Shown: positions 1 to 7,509 of the stretch, piece by piece | How positions within the stretch are numbered: position 1 is the stretch's first letter | How the letters are laid out: the number at the start of each line of letters is the position of its first letter | Virus record (IMG/VR): IMGVR_UViG_3300032093_000838 | Coordinates: 1 to 23,811 of that record | DNA: 23,811 nt | Reading direction: 5' to 3' (one strand) | Origin: a virus | Made by a program: the position numbers and the translations under genes | The notes under the pieces: generated by a model | The model's input: the letters and a program-made list of their open reading frames with translations, nothing else | The model's database searches: none | Told to the model about the DNA's origin: nothing

Positions 1-1
1 C

Positions 2-364
2 ACGCTCTTCAAAAACATTCAAGATGTCACCCGCCAAGGGGAGCTTGTATTTCTTGCAAAAGACCACGCAAAAAGAGTCTACGCAATCCGAGGGGATAAA
101 AGCACGCTCTGGGATATTCCAAAGCCTACAAAATCCGAAACAGGCCACAGCACGCAAAAGCCCGTTGAGTGCATGGCGCGCCCAATCCGCAACCACGACA
201 GCGAATTTGTCTACGAACCTTTCTCCGGCAGCGGCACAACCATCATTGCCTGCGAGCAACTTGGACGCAAATGCCGCGCGATTGAGTTGAACCCAGGATA
301 TGTCGCCGTGGCTCTGCAACGGTGGGCCGACGCCACTGGCAAGATGCCCAAGCGCCTCGCATGA
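2..364 (+). CDS. DNA methyltransferase, C-terminal part (5' end outside window)
   Basis: The open frame runs in from the left edge, so only about the last 120 residues are visible. They carry a TQKPVE motif (motif X region of N4/N6 DNA methylases), then VYEPFSGSGTT, the S-adenosylmethionine-binding motif I, then AIELNPGYVAVAL. With motif I near the C-terminus, the catalytic (D/S)PP(Y/W) motif should lie upstream, as in beta-class enzymes. The family methylates adenine N6 or cytosine N4, and phage copies often protect against host restriction or modify phage DNA. The TGA stop overlaps the terminase ATG (ATGA at 361), so the gene belongs to the packaging operon. Target sequence cannot be told from this part. 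Confidence 0.9.
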   Translation, partial: TLFKNIQDVTRQGELVFLAKDHAKRVYAIRGDKSTLWDIPKPTKSETGHSTQKPVECMARPIRNHDSEFVYEPFSGSGTTIIACEQLGRKCRAIELNPGYVAVALQRWADATGKMPKRLA

Positions 365-2064
365 CCCCCGCCGCCGAAGCCCTCCGCGAGCACCTCCGCT
401 CGATCTACGCGCCGATTGACCGGCGCACCGTAACCGAGTGGTGCGCTGACGAGGTGATCCTGAGCGAGCGGCAGACGCAGATGCCCGGCAACTTCAGCAC
501 CCGCCTCACGCCCTACCTCCGCGAGCCGCTCGAGTGCTTCGGCGATGTCGATGTCTCCGACCTCGTGCTCGTCTTCGGAACGCAGACCGGCAAGACGACG
601 ATGGTGCAAGCAGGCACGGCATGGCGCATCGTGAACAAGCCGCAGCCCGTCGTGTGGGTCATGCCCACCGAAGGCCTCGCCCGATCCTTCTCCGAGACGC
701 GGTGGCTCCCGCTATTCGACGACAGCGCCACGCTCGCCGCTCAGAAGCCAGCGGACCGGCACCGATTCAAAAACCTCGAGCAGCATTTTTCGCGGTGCTC
801 GCTCGTCTTCGTCGGCAGCAACTCCCCGGCAAACCTCGCCAGCCGCCCCGCCGGACTCCTGCTCATGGACGAGGTGGACAAATTCGCCCGCGAGACCGAC
901 CAAGAAACCTCCGCGCTTTTCCTCGCAGAGAACCGCACCAAGTCCTTCGTCGGCGCGCTTCGCGTCAAGACCAGCACCCCCACCACGCCAGACGGAGCGA
1001 TCTGGCAGGAATACCAGAAAGGCACGCAGGAAAAATTCATGCTCGCATGTCCGCACTGCCACGAGCGCATCGAGCTTTTGTGGGAACAGGTGAAGTGGGA
1101 CACCGACGCGAAAGTGGCCGGCAAGTGGAACATGGCTCGAGTCGAAGAATCCGCGCGCTACATTTGCCAGCGGTGCGGAGGCGAGTGGAACGACGGCCAG
1201 AAGATCGAAGCCCTCCAAGACGGCAAGTGGCAGGCCACAAACCCCAGCGCCCAACGCGGCTTTCGCAGCTTCCACCTAAACTCCCTCTACGCTCCCTGGC
1301 GCAGTTGCACATTCGGCGCGCTCGCCGTGAAATTCCTCCGCGACAAGGACACGCTCAACGGCCTCCAAGATTTCACCAACAGCACGATGGCCATGCCGTG
1401 GGAGCAGGTCGAGACCAGCATAGGAGACGCCAACATTCTCAGCCTGCGCGGCGACTACACGCGCGGCACCTGCCCGATCGAGCCAGCGCACATCGTCACC
1501 TGCGCCGACATCGGCCAGGACAAACAGCACTGGACCACGGTCGCCTTCGACGCCAACGGCCAGAGCTATGTCCTCGACTACGGCACCACGCTCACCATCG
1601 AAGACCTCCTCGCCGACTCGCCCCGCCGCATCTACCGCACGCCCAGCGGGCAGGAGGTCCGCCCCGAGTGCGGCCTCATGGATTCCGGCTTCGCCACCTT
1701 CCGCGTTTACACCGCCTGCCAAACCAGCGCCGGATTCTGGCACGCCGCCAAAGGCTCCGGCGCAACCTTCGGCAGCCGCATCGGCCGCACCGTCATCGAC
1801 GACTTCCCCGGCGTCGTGCTCTACACCTTCGTTGACCACGCCATAAAGACGGAACTTTTCATTGATCGCATCCGCAACGGCAAGCCCCCGCTCGCCATCC
1901 CACGCGACACCACCGAGGACTTCCTACGCGGCATGAGCGGCCAGCGCCTCGTCCCCCGCAAGACCGCCACCGGCCAAGAGTTCGTCTGGAAATCCGTCGC
2001 GCAAGACCACTACATGGACGCCGTAAAACTCTGCCATGTCGCCTGGCACATCTTGAAAAACTGA
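361..2064 (+). CDS. Terminase large subunit, GpA family
   Basis: This is the 567-residue DNA packaging motor and nuclease that pumps phage DNA into the prohead. Walker A is GTQTGKTT at residues 73-80 and Walker B is LLLMDE at 166-171. A probable zinc site pairs CPHC (230-233) with CQRC (269-272). The GpA-type segment FHLNSLYAPW follows near 305-313, and a nuclease-type acidic motif CADIGQDKQHW lies near 381-391. An in-frame ATG 39 bases upstream (322) lies inside the methylase gene; I chose 361 because it makes the usual 4-base ATGA overlap and MTPAAEAL is a plausible N-terminus. GpA enzymes usually work with a DNA-binding small subunit, and none is visible directly upstream. Confidence 0.95.
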   Translation: MTPAAEALREHLRSIYAPIDRRTVTEWCADEVILSERQTQMPGNFSTRLTPYLREPLECFGDVDVSDLVLVFGTQTGKTTMVQAGTAWRIVNKPQPVVWVMPTEGLARSFSETRWLPLFDDSATLAAQKPADRHRFKNLEQHFSRCSLVFVGSNSPANLASRPAGLLLMDEVDKFARETDQETSALFLAENRTKSFVGALRVKTSTPTTPDGAIWQEYQKGTQEKFMLACPHCHERIELLWEQVKWDTDAKVAGKWNMARVEESARYICQRCGGEWNDGQKIEALQDGKWQATNPSAQRGFRSFHLNSLYAPWRSCTFGALAVKFLRDKDTLNGLQDFTNSTMAMPWEQVETSIGDANILSLRGDYTRGTCPIEPAHIVTCADIGQDKQHWTTVAFDANGQSYVLDYGTTLTIEDLLADSPRRIYRTPSGQEVRPECGLMDSGFATFRVYTACQTSAGFWHAAKGSGATFGSRIGRTVIDDFPGVVLYTFVDHAIKTELFIDRIRNGKPPLAIPRDTTEDFLRGMSGQRLVPRKTATGQEFVWKSVAQDHYMDAVKLCHVAWHILKN

Positions 2065-2067
2065 CCT

Positions 2068-2280
2068 GTGAAAAAATCACAACTCTGGAAAATATACTGC
2101 GCAAAAAATCCCGCATTCGAGCGCGATGGAAATGTTACTTTGTCAACGCGCGGCCTCCGCAAGATGTTCGATCAGACATGGGACTTGGCCATTCACGAAG
2201 GCGAAGAGGAGAACGAAGCCCCGCCGGTCACCGACTCAAAAGGCGTTGCAGACCTTATGAAAATCTTCGGCATGTCCTAA
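2068..2280 (+). CDS. Small hypothetical protein downstream of terminase
   Basis: A 70-residue protein with a GTG start 3 bases after the terminase stop. The N-terminus is basic (MKKSQLWKIYCAKNP), the middle has STRGLRKMFDQTWD, and the C-terminal half is acidic. There is no membrane segment or signal peptide. Close spacing and a terminator directly after its stop make it the last gene of the left transcription unit. I do not recognise the family. Its place next to the terminase suggests a packaging or head role, but that is inference from position only. The GTG sits in the left arm of a short hairpin (TGTGA, five A, TCACA; 2067-2081). Confidence 0.7.
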   Translation: MKKSQLWKIYCAKNPAFERDGNVTLSTRGLRKMFDQTWDLAIHEGEEENEAPPVTDSKGVADLMKIFGMS

Positions 2281-2313
2281 CCATTTTCGTGGCGTCACGA
2301 AAATGGTTTTTTT
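2281..2313 (+). terminator. Intrinsic terminator after the terminase unit
   Basis: A perfect 11-bp stem, CCATTTTCGTG (2281-2291) and CACGAAAATGG (2296-2306), has a 4-base GCGT loop and is followed by seven T (2307-2313). It begins on the base after the stop codon of the previous gene. This is a textbook Rho-independent terminator and separates the methylase-terminase unit from the portal-capsid unit. Confidence 0.9.
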
Positions 2314-2530
2314 GTCGGAAAAACACCTACACATTTCCGACAAAACTATCTGCGCCGAGGTATAAAATCGGGCTATTCGCTCACGAGTATACCCCGCACA
2401 GCTTAAAATTTACGCTAAAGCTCAAGCGTGCCTTGAGTTTTAAGGCAAAATCTAAACATCCCGCCGACAGATTTGCCAAATTCCGCAAATCCCCCCTCTG
2501 CGTCTCCGCGCCTCTGCGGGAGATTCTTCT
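2311..2530 (+). other. Non-coding, hairpin-rich interval between terminase and gpW-position gene
   Basis: No convincing gene lies here. The interval is more AT-rich than its flanks. A second hairpin has perfect 11-base arms TTTGTCGGAAA (2311-2321) and TTTCCGACAAA (2334-2344), sharing its left arm with the T-tract of the upstream terminator. A third structure has a continuous right arm CTTGAGTTTTAAG (2432-2444) pairing with CTCAAG (2421-2426) and CTTAAAA (2402-2408), leaving a 12-base bulge. A tandem octamer repeat follows. This could be a structured leader or small RNA, or an inserted host-derived intergenic fragment; the sequence alone does not decide. Confidence 0.5.
2495..2518. repeat. Tandem octamer repeat of the CCTCTGCG type
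   Basis: Three adjacent 8-base units: CCTCTGCG, TCTCCGCG, CCTCTGCG. The minus strand reads as the CGCAGAGGCGCGGAGACGCAGAG type of dispersed intergenic repeat, which I recognise from several bacterial chromosomes (translated as QRRGDAE-like peptides). In a phage it may mark a piece picked up from a host chromosome. Confidence 0.55.
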
Positions 2531-2553
2531 TTTGACACGCCCCCTCCGGCGTG
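2531..2553 (+). promoter_or_regulatory. TTTGACA-hairpin-start element 1
   Basis: TTTGACA at 2531-2537 is followed by CACGCC (2536-2541), a 6-base loop and GGCGTG (2548-2553). The GTG start codon at 2551 is the last half of the right arm. Distance from the TTTGACA 5' end to the start codon is 20 bases. The stem would hide the start codon in the mRNA. Confidence 0.5.
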
Positions 2554-2826
2554 ACCGACCTCGACAAAATCAGCGGCGTTAAAAGTTTCCTCCGCCGCAC
2601 CAAAACCACAGCGGAACTCGAAGCCCTCGCGCTCTCGACCTTCGCGTCGGCCACCGAGGAAGTCGTCATCACCAGCCTCGGCTCCGAAGGCGCAAGCAGC
2701 GCCGGGCAAATCTCGTTCCCGAAGTGGCTCCTCCTCCAAGCCGTCGAAGAACTCCTCTCCGAAGGCACCCACGGCCGCCAGCTCGGCCCCTTCGCCAACT
2801 TCGGCGCGGTGACCTCCCCCGTTTGA
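2551..2826 (+). CDS. Small head-joining candidate in the gpW position
   Basis: A 91-residue protein with a GTG start, lying between the terminase and portal genes where lambda carries gpW, a head completion protein. The sequence is mostly helical-looking: an N-terminal segment (GVKSFLRRTKTTAELEAL), a middle ITSLGSEGASSAGQISFP, and a hydrophobic helix WLLLQAVEELL. Length is a little above that of lambda gpW. I do not see clear gpW residues, so the call rests on position and size. The stop codon overlaps the next TTTGACA element, 16 bases before the portal start. Confidence 0.6.
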   Translation: MTDLDKISGVKSFLRRTKTTAELEALALSTFASATEEVVITSLGSEGASSAGQISFPKWLLLQAVEELLSEGTHGRQLGPFANFGAVTSPV

Positions 2827-2851
2827 CACGCCGCCGAGGGCAATGCCCTCG
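2822..2851 (+). promoter_or_regulatory. TTTGACA-hairpin-start element 2
   Basis: TTTGACA at 2822-2828 contains the TGA stop of the previous gene. A perfect 7-bp stem CGAGGGC (2835-2841) and GCCCTCG (2845-2851) follows with a 3-base loop. The portal ATG (2843) begins in the loop and ends in the right arm. Spacing from TTTGACA to start is 21 bases. Confidence 0.55.
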
Positions 2852-4297
2852 AAAATCAAGAAATCAAGTGGATGGGGAGGCACTCGCCCCGGCGCCGGCC
2901 GCCCGCGCAAACTAGACGCCAAAGCCGCCGCCTTTGAAGCCGCCGAGCACTCGCCCGCCCGCAGCTTGATTTTCGTCAACACCGTTGACCCCAAGCGCGA
3001 AGTCACGCCCCGCACCCGCGAGGAACTCATCCGCAAAGCCCGTTGGCTCTACAACAACATCCCCTCTGTCACCTACATCATTGAGCACATCGCTCAACGC
3101 GCCATCGGCCTCGGCATTGTTCCAAAAGCCCGCACCACCGACCCAGCGTGGAACCGCATCGCCGAGCGCCATTTCGAGGATCGCGCTTGTGGAGAAGCCT
3201 GGGCGTTCGACGCCAGCGACTCCGTCAATTTCTACTCCGCGCAATCCCTCATCGTCCGACAGGTCGCACTCGATGGCGATGTCTTCGCGCAGAAGCTCGT
3301 CACCGGCACCGACGGCGCGCGCTTCCGCTTCATCGGCGGCGAGAGCGTCGGCAATACGCTGAACTCCCCCGACTACGCTTTCGACGGCCTCCTCCTCGAC
3401 CGCTTCGGCGCGCCCCGCAGCTACCGCGTCATCACCGACCGCACCAATGGGAAATTCGTCGATGTCCCCGCCGATGACATGATGCACATCCGCCATGTCC
3501 GCCGCATCGGCCAGCCGCGCGGCGTCTCGTGGCTCCACTCCGCCATCATCCCCGCGCAAGACCAAAGCGAGACAAAAGCCTATGTGAAAGGCGCGTTCAA
3601 AGCCGGAAGCCAGATCGGCTATTCCATCACCAGCAACGAAGCCGTGAAGATCGGCCTCGGCGCTGGCAAAATCACCAACGCCGCCGGGGAGGAAATCACC
3701 ACGGACAACCTTTACAACGGCACGCTTATCCCCCGCCTCAAGCCAGGCGAATCAATTCAAAGTTTCAAAAACGAAATCCCCGGCCCCGCTTTCGAGCCGC
3801 TCATGCGCGACTACACCTCGGACATCGCCCGCGCTATCGGCGTGCCGCCCGAGGCCCTCATGCTCCTCGTCGGCCTCGCAGGCACCGAGACCCGCGCCCT
3901 CCTCGAGGTCGCGCAGAACTTCCTCGACCGCATTCAGCAGATGGTCATCGATCAATTCTGTTTCCCCGCGTGGAAATACTGGGTGTGGCAGGAAATCCAA
4001 GCCGGTCGCCTGCCCTATCCCGGCGATGATTGGTGGCGCGTCGAGTGGGTCACCCCCCGCAAGATCACGGTCGATAATGGGAGAGATGGAAGGTTGTATG
4101 CCCAACTCCTCGACTCCGGTTATCTGAGTTGGGAGCGCTACTGCAACATGCACGGCCTCGATGCCGAAGCCGAAGAGGACGACATCCTCGCCTCCTATGT
4201 CCGCCGCAAAGCCAAGTGCGAAGCCCTTGGCCTCGACCTCGGCCAAGTCTTCCCCAACCAGCAGTCTCAACTCACCTCAACCCCAATCCCATCATGA
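2843..4297 (+). CDS. Portal protein, lambda family
   Basis: A 484-residue protein that forms the dodecameric vertex ring through which DNA enters the head. Typical lambda-type portal features are the N-terminal helix RKARWLYNNIPSVTYIIEHI, the acidic/aromatic block around FYSAQSLIVRQVALDGDVF, and RHVRRIGQPRGVSWLHSAII, followed by YVKGAFKAGSQIGYSI. The later block RDYTSDIARAIGVPPEALML is also characteristic. The first 25 residues contain GWGGTRPGAGRPRK, a basic AT-hook-like segment not needed for the portal fold. The gene overlaps the protease gene by ATGA at its end. The start codon lies within a hairpin. Confidence 0.93.
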   Translation: MPSKIKKSSGWGGTRPGAGRPRKLDAKAAAFEAAEHSPARSLIFVNTVDPKREVTPRTREELIRKARWLYNNIPSVTYIIEHIAQRAIGLGIVPKARTTDPAWNRIAERHFEDRACGEAWAFDASDSVNFYSAQSLIVRQVALDGDVFAQKLVTGTDGARFRFIGGESVGNTLNSPDYAFDGLLLDRFGAPRSYRVITDRTNGKFVDVPADDMMHIRHVRRIGQPRGVSWLHSAIIPAQDQSETKAYVKGAFKAGSQIGYSITSNEAVKIGLGAGKITNAAGEEITTDNLYNGTLIPRLKPGESIQSFKNEIPGPAFEPLMRDYTSDIARAIGVPPEALMLLVGLAGTETRALLEVAQNFLDRIQQMVIDQFCFPAWKYWVWQEIQAGRLPYPGDDWWRVEWVTPRKITVDNGRDGRLYAQLLDSGYLSWERYCNMHGLDAEAEEDDILASYVRRKAKCEALGLDLGQVFPNQQSQLTSTPIPS

Positions 4298-5376
4298 CCA
4301 AATTTTATGCACTGGAAAAATCCAACGACGGCACGGCAACGGTTCACCTCTACGATGAGGTCGGTGCTTTCGGCGCAGGCTCAAAAGAATTCCTCGCAGA
4401 CCTCGGCAAGCTCGACGGCCAGCACATCCACCTCCGCATCAACTCCCCAGGCGGTTCCGTGGTTGAAGGCACCGCGATTTACAACGCTCTCCGCCGCCAC
4501 AAAGGCGGCCTGACCGTCCACATCGACGCCCTCGCCGCCTCGATGGCCAGCGTCATCGCCATGGCCGGAGCGCCAGTCTACATCGCCGACAACGCCCTTA
4601 TGATGATCCACAATCCGTGGACCGTCTCCATGGGCGACAGCGACCAGCTTCGCAAAGAAGCTGACCTTCTCGACAAGCTCAAGAGCACGCTGGTCAACGC
4701 CTACACGCGCAAGACCGGCATGGATCAGGAGCAGATCGCCGAGATGATGGACTCCGAGACATGGCTCGATGCTGTCGAAGCCGTCGCCCTCGGCTTCGCC
4801 GACGCCATCGAGGAAGGCGTCGCCGCCGCAGCCACCGCCACACCGGAAAGTTTGCGCGCGCGATTTGACAAATTCGCCAAGGGCATGACCGAACCAGTAG
4901 TCACCGAAACGCCCGAACAGCCCGAGGTCGTCGAGACCCCCGAGGCCAGCATCGTGAGCGAAAACGCCGAAACTCCCGCGCCCGAAGTCATCGAGACTCC
5001 CGTCTCGGAAGAAGTCGTTGAGGAAATCCCCGCCGAGCCAGTCGCCGAGCCACAAGCCAAGGCCAGCGCCGCAGACTCCATCCTCGCCAAATACAACGAA
5101 CTTTCCGCGAAGCTCGACAGCGCCCTCGCCGAAGCCTCCGCCTACCGGGCGAAGTTCGACGGCGTCACCCAAGACCTCGCCCGCCTCGAGCGTAGCCTCG
5201 GCCTCGCTCCCGCCCGCGTCGTCCCTGTCATCGAAAATTCCGCGTCAGAGGCATCCGATCCCGTTGCCGAATATCTGGCCGCAGTCGAGGCCGGCGACCG
5301 CAAAGCCGCCTCGCTCCTCTTCGAGAAACACAAAGCCGCCATCTGGCAGCACCGCAATAAAATTTCCAAGGCCTGA
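4294..5376 (+). CDS. ClpP-like head maturation protease fused to scaffold-like domain
   Basis: A 360-residue protein starting at an ATGA overlap with the portal gene. Residues 1-180 are a ClpP-like serine protease: INSPGGSV (50-56), catalytic Ser83 in AASMAS, and His106 in MIHNPW. The family cleaves scaffold and capsid proteins in the prohead. Residues 195-260 are a low-complexity linker rich in Glu, Pro and Val. Residues 258-305 form a likely coiled coil (DSILAKYNELSAKLDSALAE), followed by a helical C-terminus. Lambda uses an internal start in gpC to make its scaffold; here the C-terminal half could likewise act as scaffold, either as part of the fusion or from an internal start. That role is inference from architecture. 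Confidence 0.9.
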   Translation: MTKFYALEKSNDGTATVHLYDEVGAFGAGSKEFLADLGKLDGQHIHLRINSPGGSVVEGTAIYNALRRHKGGLTVHIDALAASMASVIAMAGAPVYIADNALMMIHNPWTVSMGDSDQLRKEADLLDKLKSTLVNAYTRKTGMDQEQIAEMMDSETWLDAVEAVALGFADAIEEGVAAAATATPESLRARFDKFAKGMTEPVVTETPEQPEVVETPEASIVSENAETPAPEVIETPVSEEVVEEIPAEPVAEPQAKASAADSILAKYNELSAKLDSALAEASAYRAKFDGVTQDLARLERSLGLAPARVVPVIENSASEASDPVAEYLAAVEAGDRKAASLLFEKHKAAIWQHRNKISKA

Positions 5377-5385
5377 GCCAAGGAG

Positions 5386-5414
5386 AACCCAACCACCAAC
5401 CCAACACCACCAAA
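5386..5414 (+). promoter_or_regulatory. A/C-only leader of the major capsid gene
   Basis: Twenty-nine bases made only of A and C lie directly before the capsid ATG. An AAGGAG sits just upstream at 5380-5385, about 30 bases from the start, too far for normal Shine-Dalgarno use. The leader should be unstructured and could load ribosomes by a non-Shine-Dalgarno route. The capsid gene should be the most translated gene of the phage. Confidence 0.5.
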
Positions 5415-6260
5415 ATGCCCAATACATTCGACAGCGCCCTGGTTGCTGACTCCATCGCTCAGCAGACCAAAACCGTCCTCAGCAAGCGCCTCAGCGCGCT
5501 CAACCTCTTCGCCTCCGATTTCTCTTCGGATGTTAAGAAGCCAAAAGACACCGTCCATGTGCCAATCGCTTCCGCGACTGCCAGCACCTCGGTGAACCCC
5601 ACCACCTTCAACAGCATCGGCGGCACGACCCTCGGCAAAGCCACGGTCTCACTCGATCACATATACCAGCCCTTCGGCCTCAGCTACAGCGACCTCCAAT
5701 CCGCGCACCGCTTGGAGCGCCTCATCCAGATCAACCTCGACGCTATCGCGGACAAAATCTGGACCCTCGCCACGACTCCCGTGACCGTTGCGAACTTCGG
5801 CGCGGCCGTTGTTACCTCCGCCCCCTCGAGCGTGAACGCCGCCAGCGGCGACCTCGCCAAGCTCTGGGCCGGAGTCCACAAGAGCGCCCGCAAAGGCCTC
5901 GTGGTCTCGCCCGTTGTTTACAGCCAACTCATCCCGACCAGCACCACCGCCCTCAACCTCGGCGACGGAGCTTACGGCTTCGAGAACGGCGTCCACTACG
6001 CCACCAGCTTCGGCGGTGAAGCGGGCCTCTACGGCTTCGCATGTTCCCCAGAGGCGCTCGTCATGGCCGCAGCCGTTCCCGCCCTCGCGGATAACGACTA
6101 CCTCGTCAGCGACTCTGTCACCCTCGATCAGATCGGCCTCTCGATCGCTTACAATGTGTATAGCGACAAGAGCACCCGCTCGCTCATCGCTTCCTTGGAA
6201 GTGATGTTCGGTGCAGCCCCGGGCCTCACAGCAGGCACGATGGCCCTGATGGTCGACTAA
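5415..6260 (+). CDS. Major capsid protein
   Basis: A 281-residue protein directly after the head protease, the usual place of the major capsid protein. It starts MPNTFDSALVADSIAQQTKT, has a likely spine-helix region SAHRLERLIQINLDAIADKI, and later GLVVSPVVYSQLI and SLIASLEVMFGAAPG, patterns common in HK97-fold capsid proteins. It has no transmembrane segment. There is no separate decoration protein gene between protease and capsid, unlike lambda gpD. The gene has an A/C-rich leader and is followed by a strong terminator, so it ends a transcription unit. A precise capsid subfamily is not assigned. Confidence 0.85.
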   Translation: MPNTFDSALVADSIAQQTKTVLSKRLSALNLFASDFSSDVKKPKDTVHVPIASATASTSVNPTTFNSIGGTTLGKATVSLDHIYQPFGLSYSDLQSAHRLERLIQINLDAIADKIWTLATTPVTVANFGAAVVTSAPSSVNAASGDLAKLWAGVHKSARKGLVVSPVVYSQLIPTSTTALNLGDGAYGFENGVHYATSFGGEAGLYGFACSPEALVMAAAVPALADNDYLVSDSVTLDQIGLSIAYNVYSDKSTRSLIASLEVMFGAAPGLTAGTMALMVD

Positions 6261-6289
6261 TTCCCGACACCCGACAACACCAGCCCGCA

Positions 6290-6333
6290 AACGCCTCGCC
6301 GGTTCTCACTCCCGGCGGGGCGTTCTGCTTTTT
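6290..6333 (+). terminator. Intrinsic terminator after the capsid gene
   Basis: A 13-bp stem with one G-T pair, AACGCCTCGCCGG (6290-6302) and CCGGCGGGGCGTT (6312-6324), has a 9-base loop and is followed by CTGC and five T (6329-6333). The T-tract runs directly into the TTTGACA of the next element. Confidence 0.85.
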
Positions 6334-6355
6334 GACACGGCACGAGAAGCGTGTC
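6331..6355 (+). promoter_or_regulatory. TTTGACA-hairpin-start element 3
   Basis: TTTGACA at 6331-6337 overlaps the left arm GACACG (6334-6339). The right arm CGTGTC (6350-6355) contains the GTG start at 6351, with a 10-base loop. The spacing of 20 bases from TTTGACA to start equals that of element 1. Confidence 0.5.
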
Positions 6356-6677
6356 GCCTGAGCAAAAATCCCGCCTCGAAACCCTCGCCGCCTCCGCGCG
6401 CAATTCACTCCTCGGGATTCCGGTAAAATTCCGCGCGCAGGATCTCCGCGCCTGCATCTCCCCCGTCGCCGTCTCCTTTGATCTCGAGTCCGGCGGCCTC
6501 CGCCAGGGCGGCGAGTTCGCCGTCCGCTTTCAAGCCAGCGACCTCGAGAGCGCCCCACGCCGTGGCGAATCGATCCACTTCCACGGCCGCAGCTACCTCG
6601 TCCAATCCGTCGGCGAATCGCTCAACAACCCCGCCGAATACACCGCCACCGTCAGCCCCGCAGGAGGTGGCCAATGA
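6351..6677 (+). CDS. Head-tail connector candidate
   Basis: A 108-residue protein with a GTG start, placed between capsid and tail genes. The C-terminal half reads as beta strands (GGEFAVRFQASDL, GESIHFHGRSYLVQSVG, EYTATVSPAGGG), which resembles small head-closure proteins such as lambda FII, where the DNA exit is sealed and the tail joins. The N-terminus is helical and basic. It overlaps the next gene by ATGA with a GGAGG nearby (6663-6667), a rare good Shine-Dalgarno in this window. Function is inferred from order and size. Confidence 0.65.
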   Translation: MSPEQKSRLETLAASARNSLLGIPVKFRAQDLRACISPVAVSFDLESGGLRQGGEFAVRFQASDLESAPRRGESIHFHGRSYLVQSVGESLNNPAEYTATVSPAGGGQ

Positions 6678-7081
6678 ATTTAGAAGTCGAAACCTCCCTC
6701 GCCGCCTGGCTCCGCGGGCAACCCGCCTTTGACGGCATCCCCGTCCACACCGGCCAAAGCTCCGACCCGATCCCAAACGACCAGCCGGTCCTCATCGTCG
6801 GAGTCGAGAGCACCGAGGCCATCGTGCGCGGCCTATACAAAGTCACCGCCTCGATCGTCCTCGCCACCCCGAGCGTCGTCGAGGCCGCGCTCGATACCCA
6901 CGCCGCCCTCGCCGCCTCGCTCAAAACCTCCCTCCTCGCCGCCGACCAACTCGCCGCCTCCTTCCCCGCCCCGCTCACCCTCGCCGGAGCCGACCTCCGC
7001 ACCTGGAGCGAGAGCCAGCAAGACGGCCGCTGGATCACCACCGCCGCGCTGACCCTCGGCCTCGTCGAGTCCGCGATTTGA
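6674..7081 (+). CDS. Tail terminator / tail completion candidate
   Basis: A 135-residue protein translationally coupled to the preceding connector gene. It begins MNLEVETSLAAWLRGQPAFD, has a strand-rich middle (DQPVLIVGVESTEAIV, VTASIVLATPSVVEAAL) and a helical Ala-rich second half. Genes just before the tail tube usually encode the tail terminator (lambda gpU type), which caps tube growth and binds the head. No specific residues prove this. The TGA stop is part of a TTTGACA, but that copy lacks a hairpin and lies 57 bases from the next start. Confidence 0.6.
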   Translation: MNLEVETSLAAWLRGQPAFDGIPVHTGQSSDPIPNDQPVLIVGVESTEAIVRGLYKVTASIVLATPSVVEAALDTHAALAASLKTSLLAADQLAASFPAPLTLAGADLRTWSESQQDGRWITTAALTLGLVESAI

Positions 7082-7104
7082 CACCCGCCCCTCTCCGTAA
7101 CCCG

Positions 7105-7133
7105 CAACCAACCTAACCAACCCACTCAATTAA
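7105..7133 (+). promoter_or_regulatory. G-free leader of the tail tube gene
   Basis: No G occurs between 7105 and 7133. The stretch is C- and A-rich with CCAACC-type units, lacks a Shine-Dalgarno site and ends at the tail tube ATG. It resembles the leaders at 5386 and 16366. Confidence 0.45.
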
Positions 7134-7502
7134 ATGGCCAACACACTTTACCGCCACGCTGATTTATCCACCGCAACTTATGGCACACCTGTAGTTGCCG
7201 ACATGAAGGCACTGAGTTTCACAGTGTCAGAAACCGCTTCTCCAACAGAAATCAAGGATGACCAGGGGTCGGTTCTAGCGGTTGCCATCCCCGAGCCGGT
7301 TCAAGAAATCTCTATCTCCGGATATCGCACTGGCAGTTTTAGCGCCACCGTTGGCGATACGCTCGCCATCACGATGCCAGCTTCCGTGACTCTGGGAGCG
7401 ACCACCATCGTCACCGGCCTCACGACTACTTACGCGGCCGAGCAATTCGAACAGATCGAGATGACGGTCCGCTCTTACAAGACAGTGATGTCCGCCTCCT
7501 AA
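7134..7502 (+). CDS. Tail tube protein
   Basis: A 122-residue protein, beta-rich throughout: LYRHADLSTATYGTPVV, ALSFTVSETASPTEIKDD, EISISGYRTGSFSATVGDTL, and EQIEMTVRSYKTVMSAS. Size, strand-rich make-up and position before the tail assembly chaperones fit the subunit that stacks to form the siphovirus tail tube. An A/C-rich leader like that of the capsid gene supports high expression. The first codons use more A and T than the neighbouring connector genes. It could in principle be another small beta-barrel virion protein. Confidence 0.75.
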   Translation: MANTLYRHADLSTATYGTPVVADMKALSFTVSETASPTEIKDDQGSVLAVAIPEPVQEISISGYRTGSFSATVGDTLAITMPASVTLGATTIVTGLTTTYAAEQFEQIEMTVRSYKTVMSAS

Positions 7503-7509
7503 TTCCCCA

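Noticed and set aside
534-1835. Long + strand reading frame (433 codons) inside the terminase gene
   Set aside because: Arg/Pro/His-rich shadow of the GC-rich terminase in another frame; no domain or start signal, and the terminase motifs are clear.
2178-2582. + strand frame of 134 codons across the terminator region
   Set aside because: It reads through the terminator and repeats, in a frame unrelated to the genes on each side.
2415-2843. Minus-strand frame with LPQRRGDAEGG
   Set aside because: The peptide comes from the octamer repeat at 2495-2518, not from a gene; the rest is antisense to the 2551 gene.
7077-7083. Seventh intergenic TTTGACA
   Set aside because: No hairpin and 57 bases from the next start, so not counted in the element set; TTTGACA inside coding sequence at 4864 was also left out.
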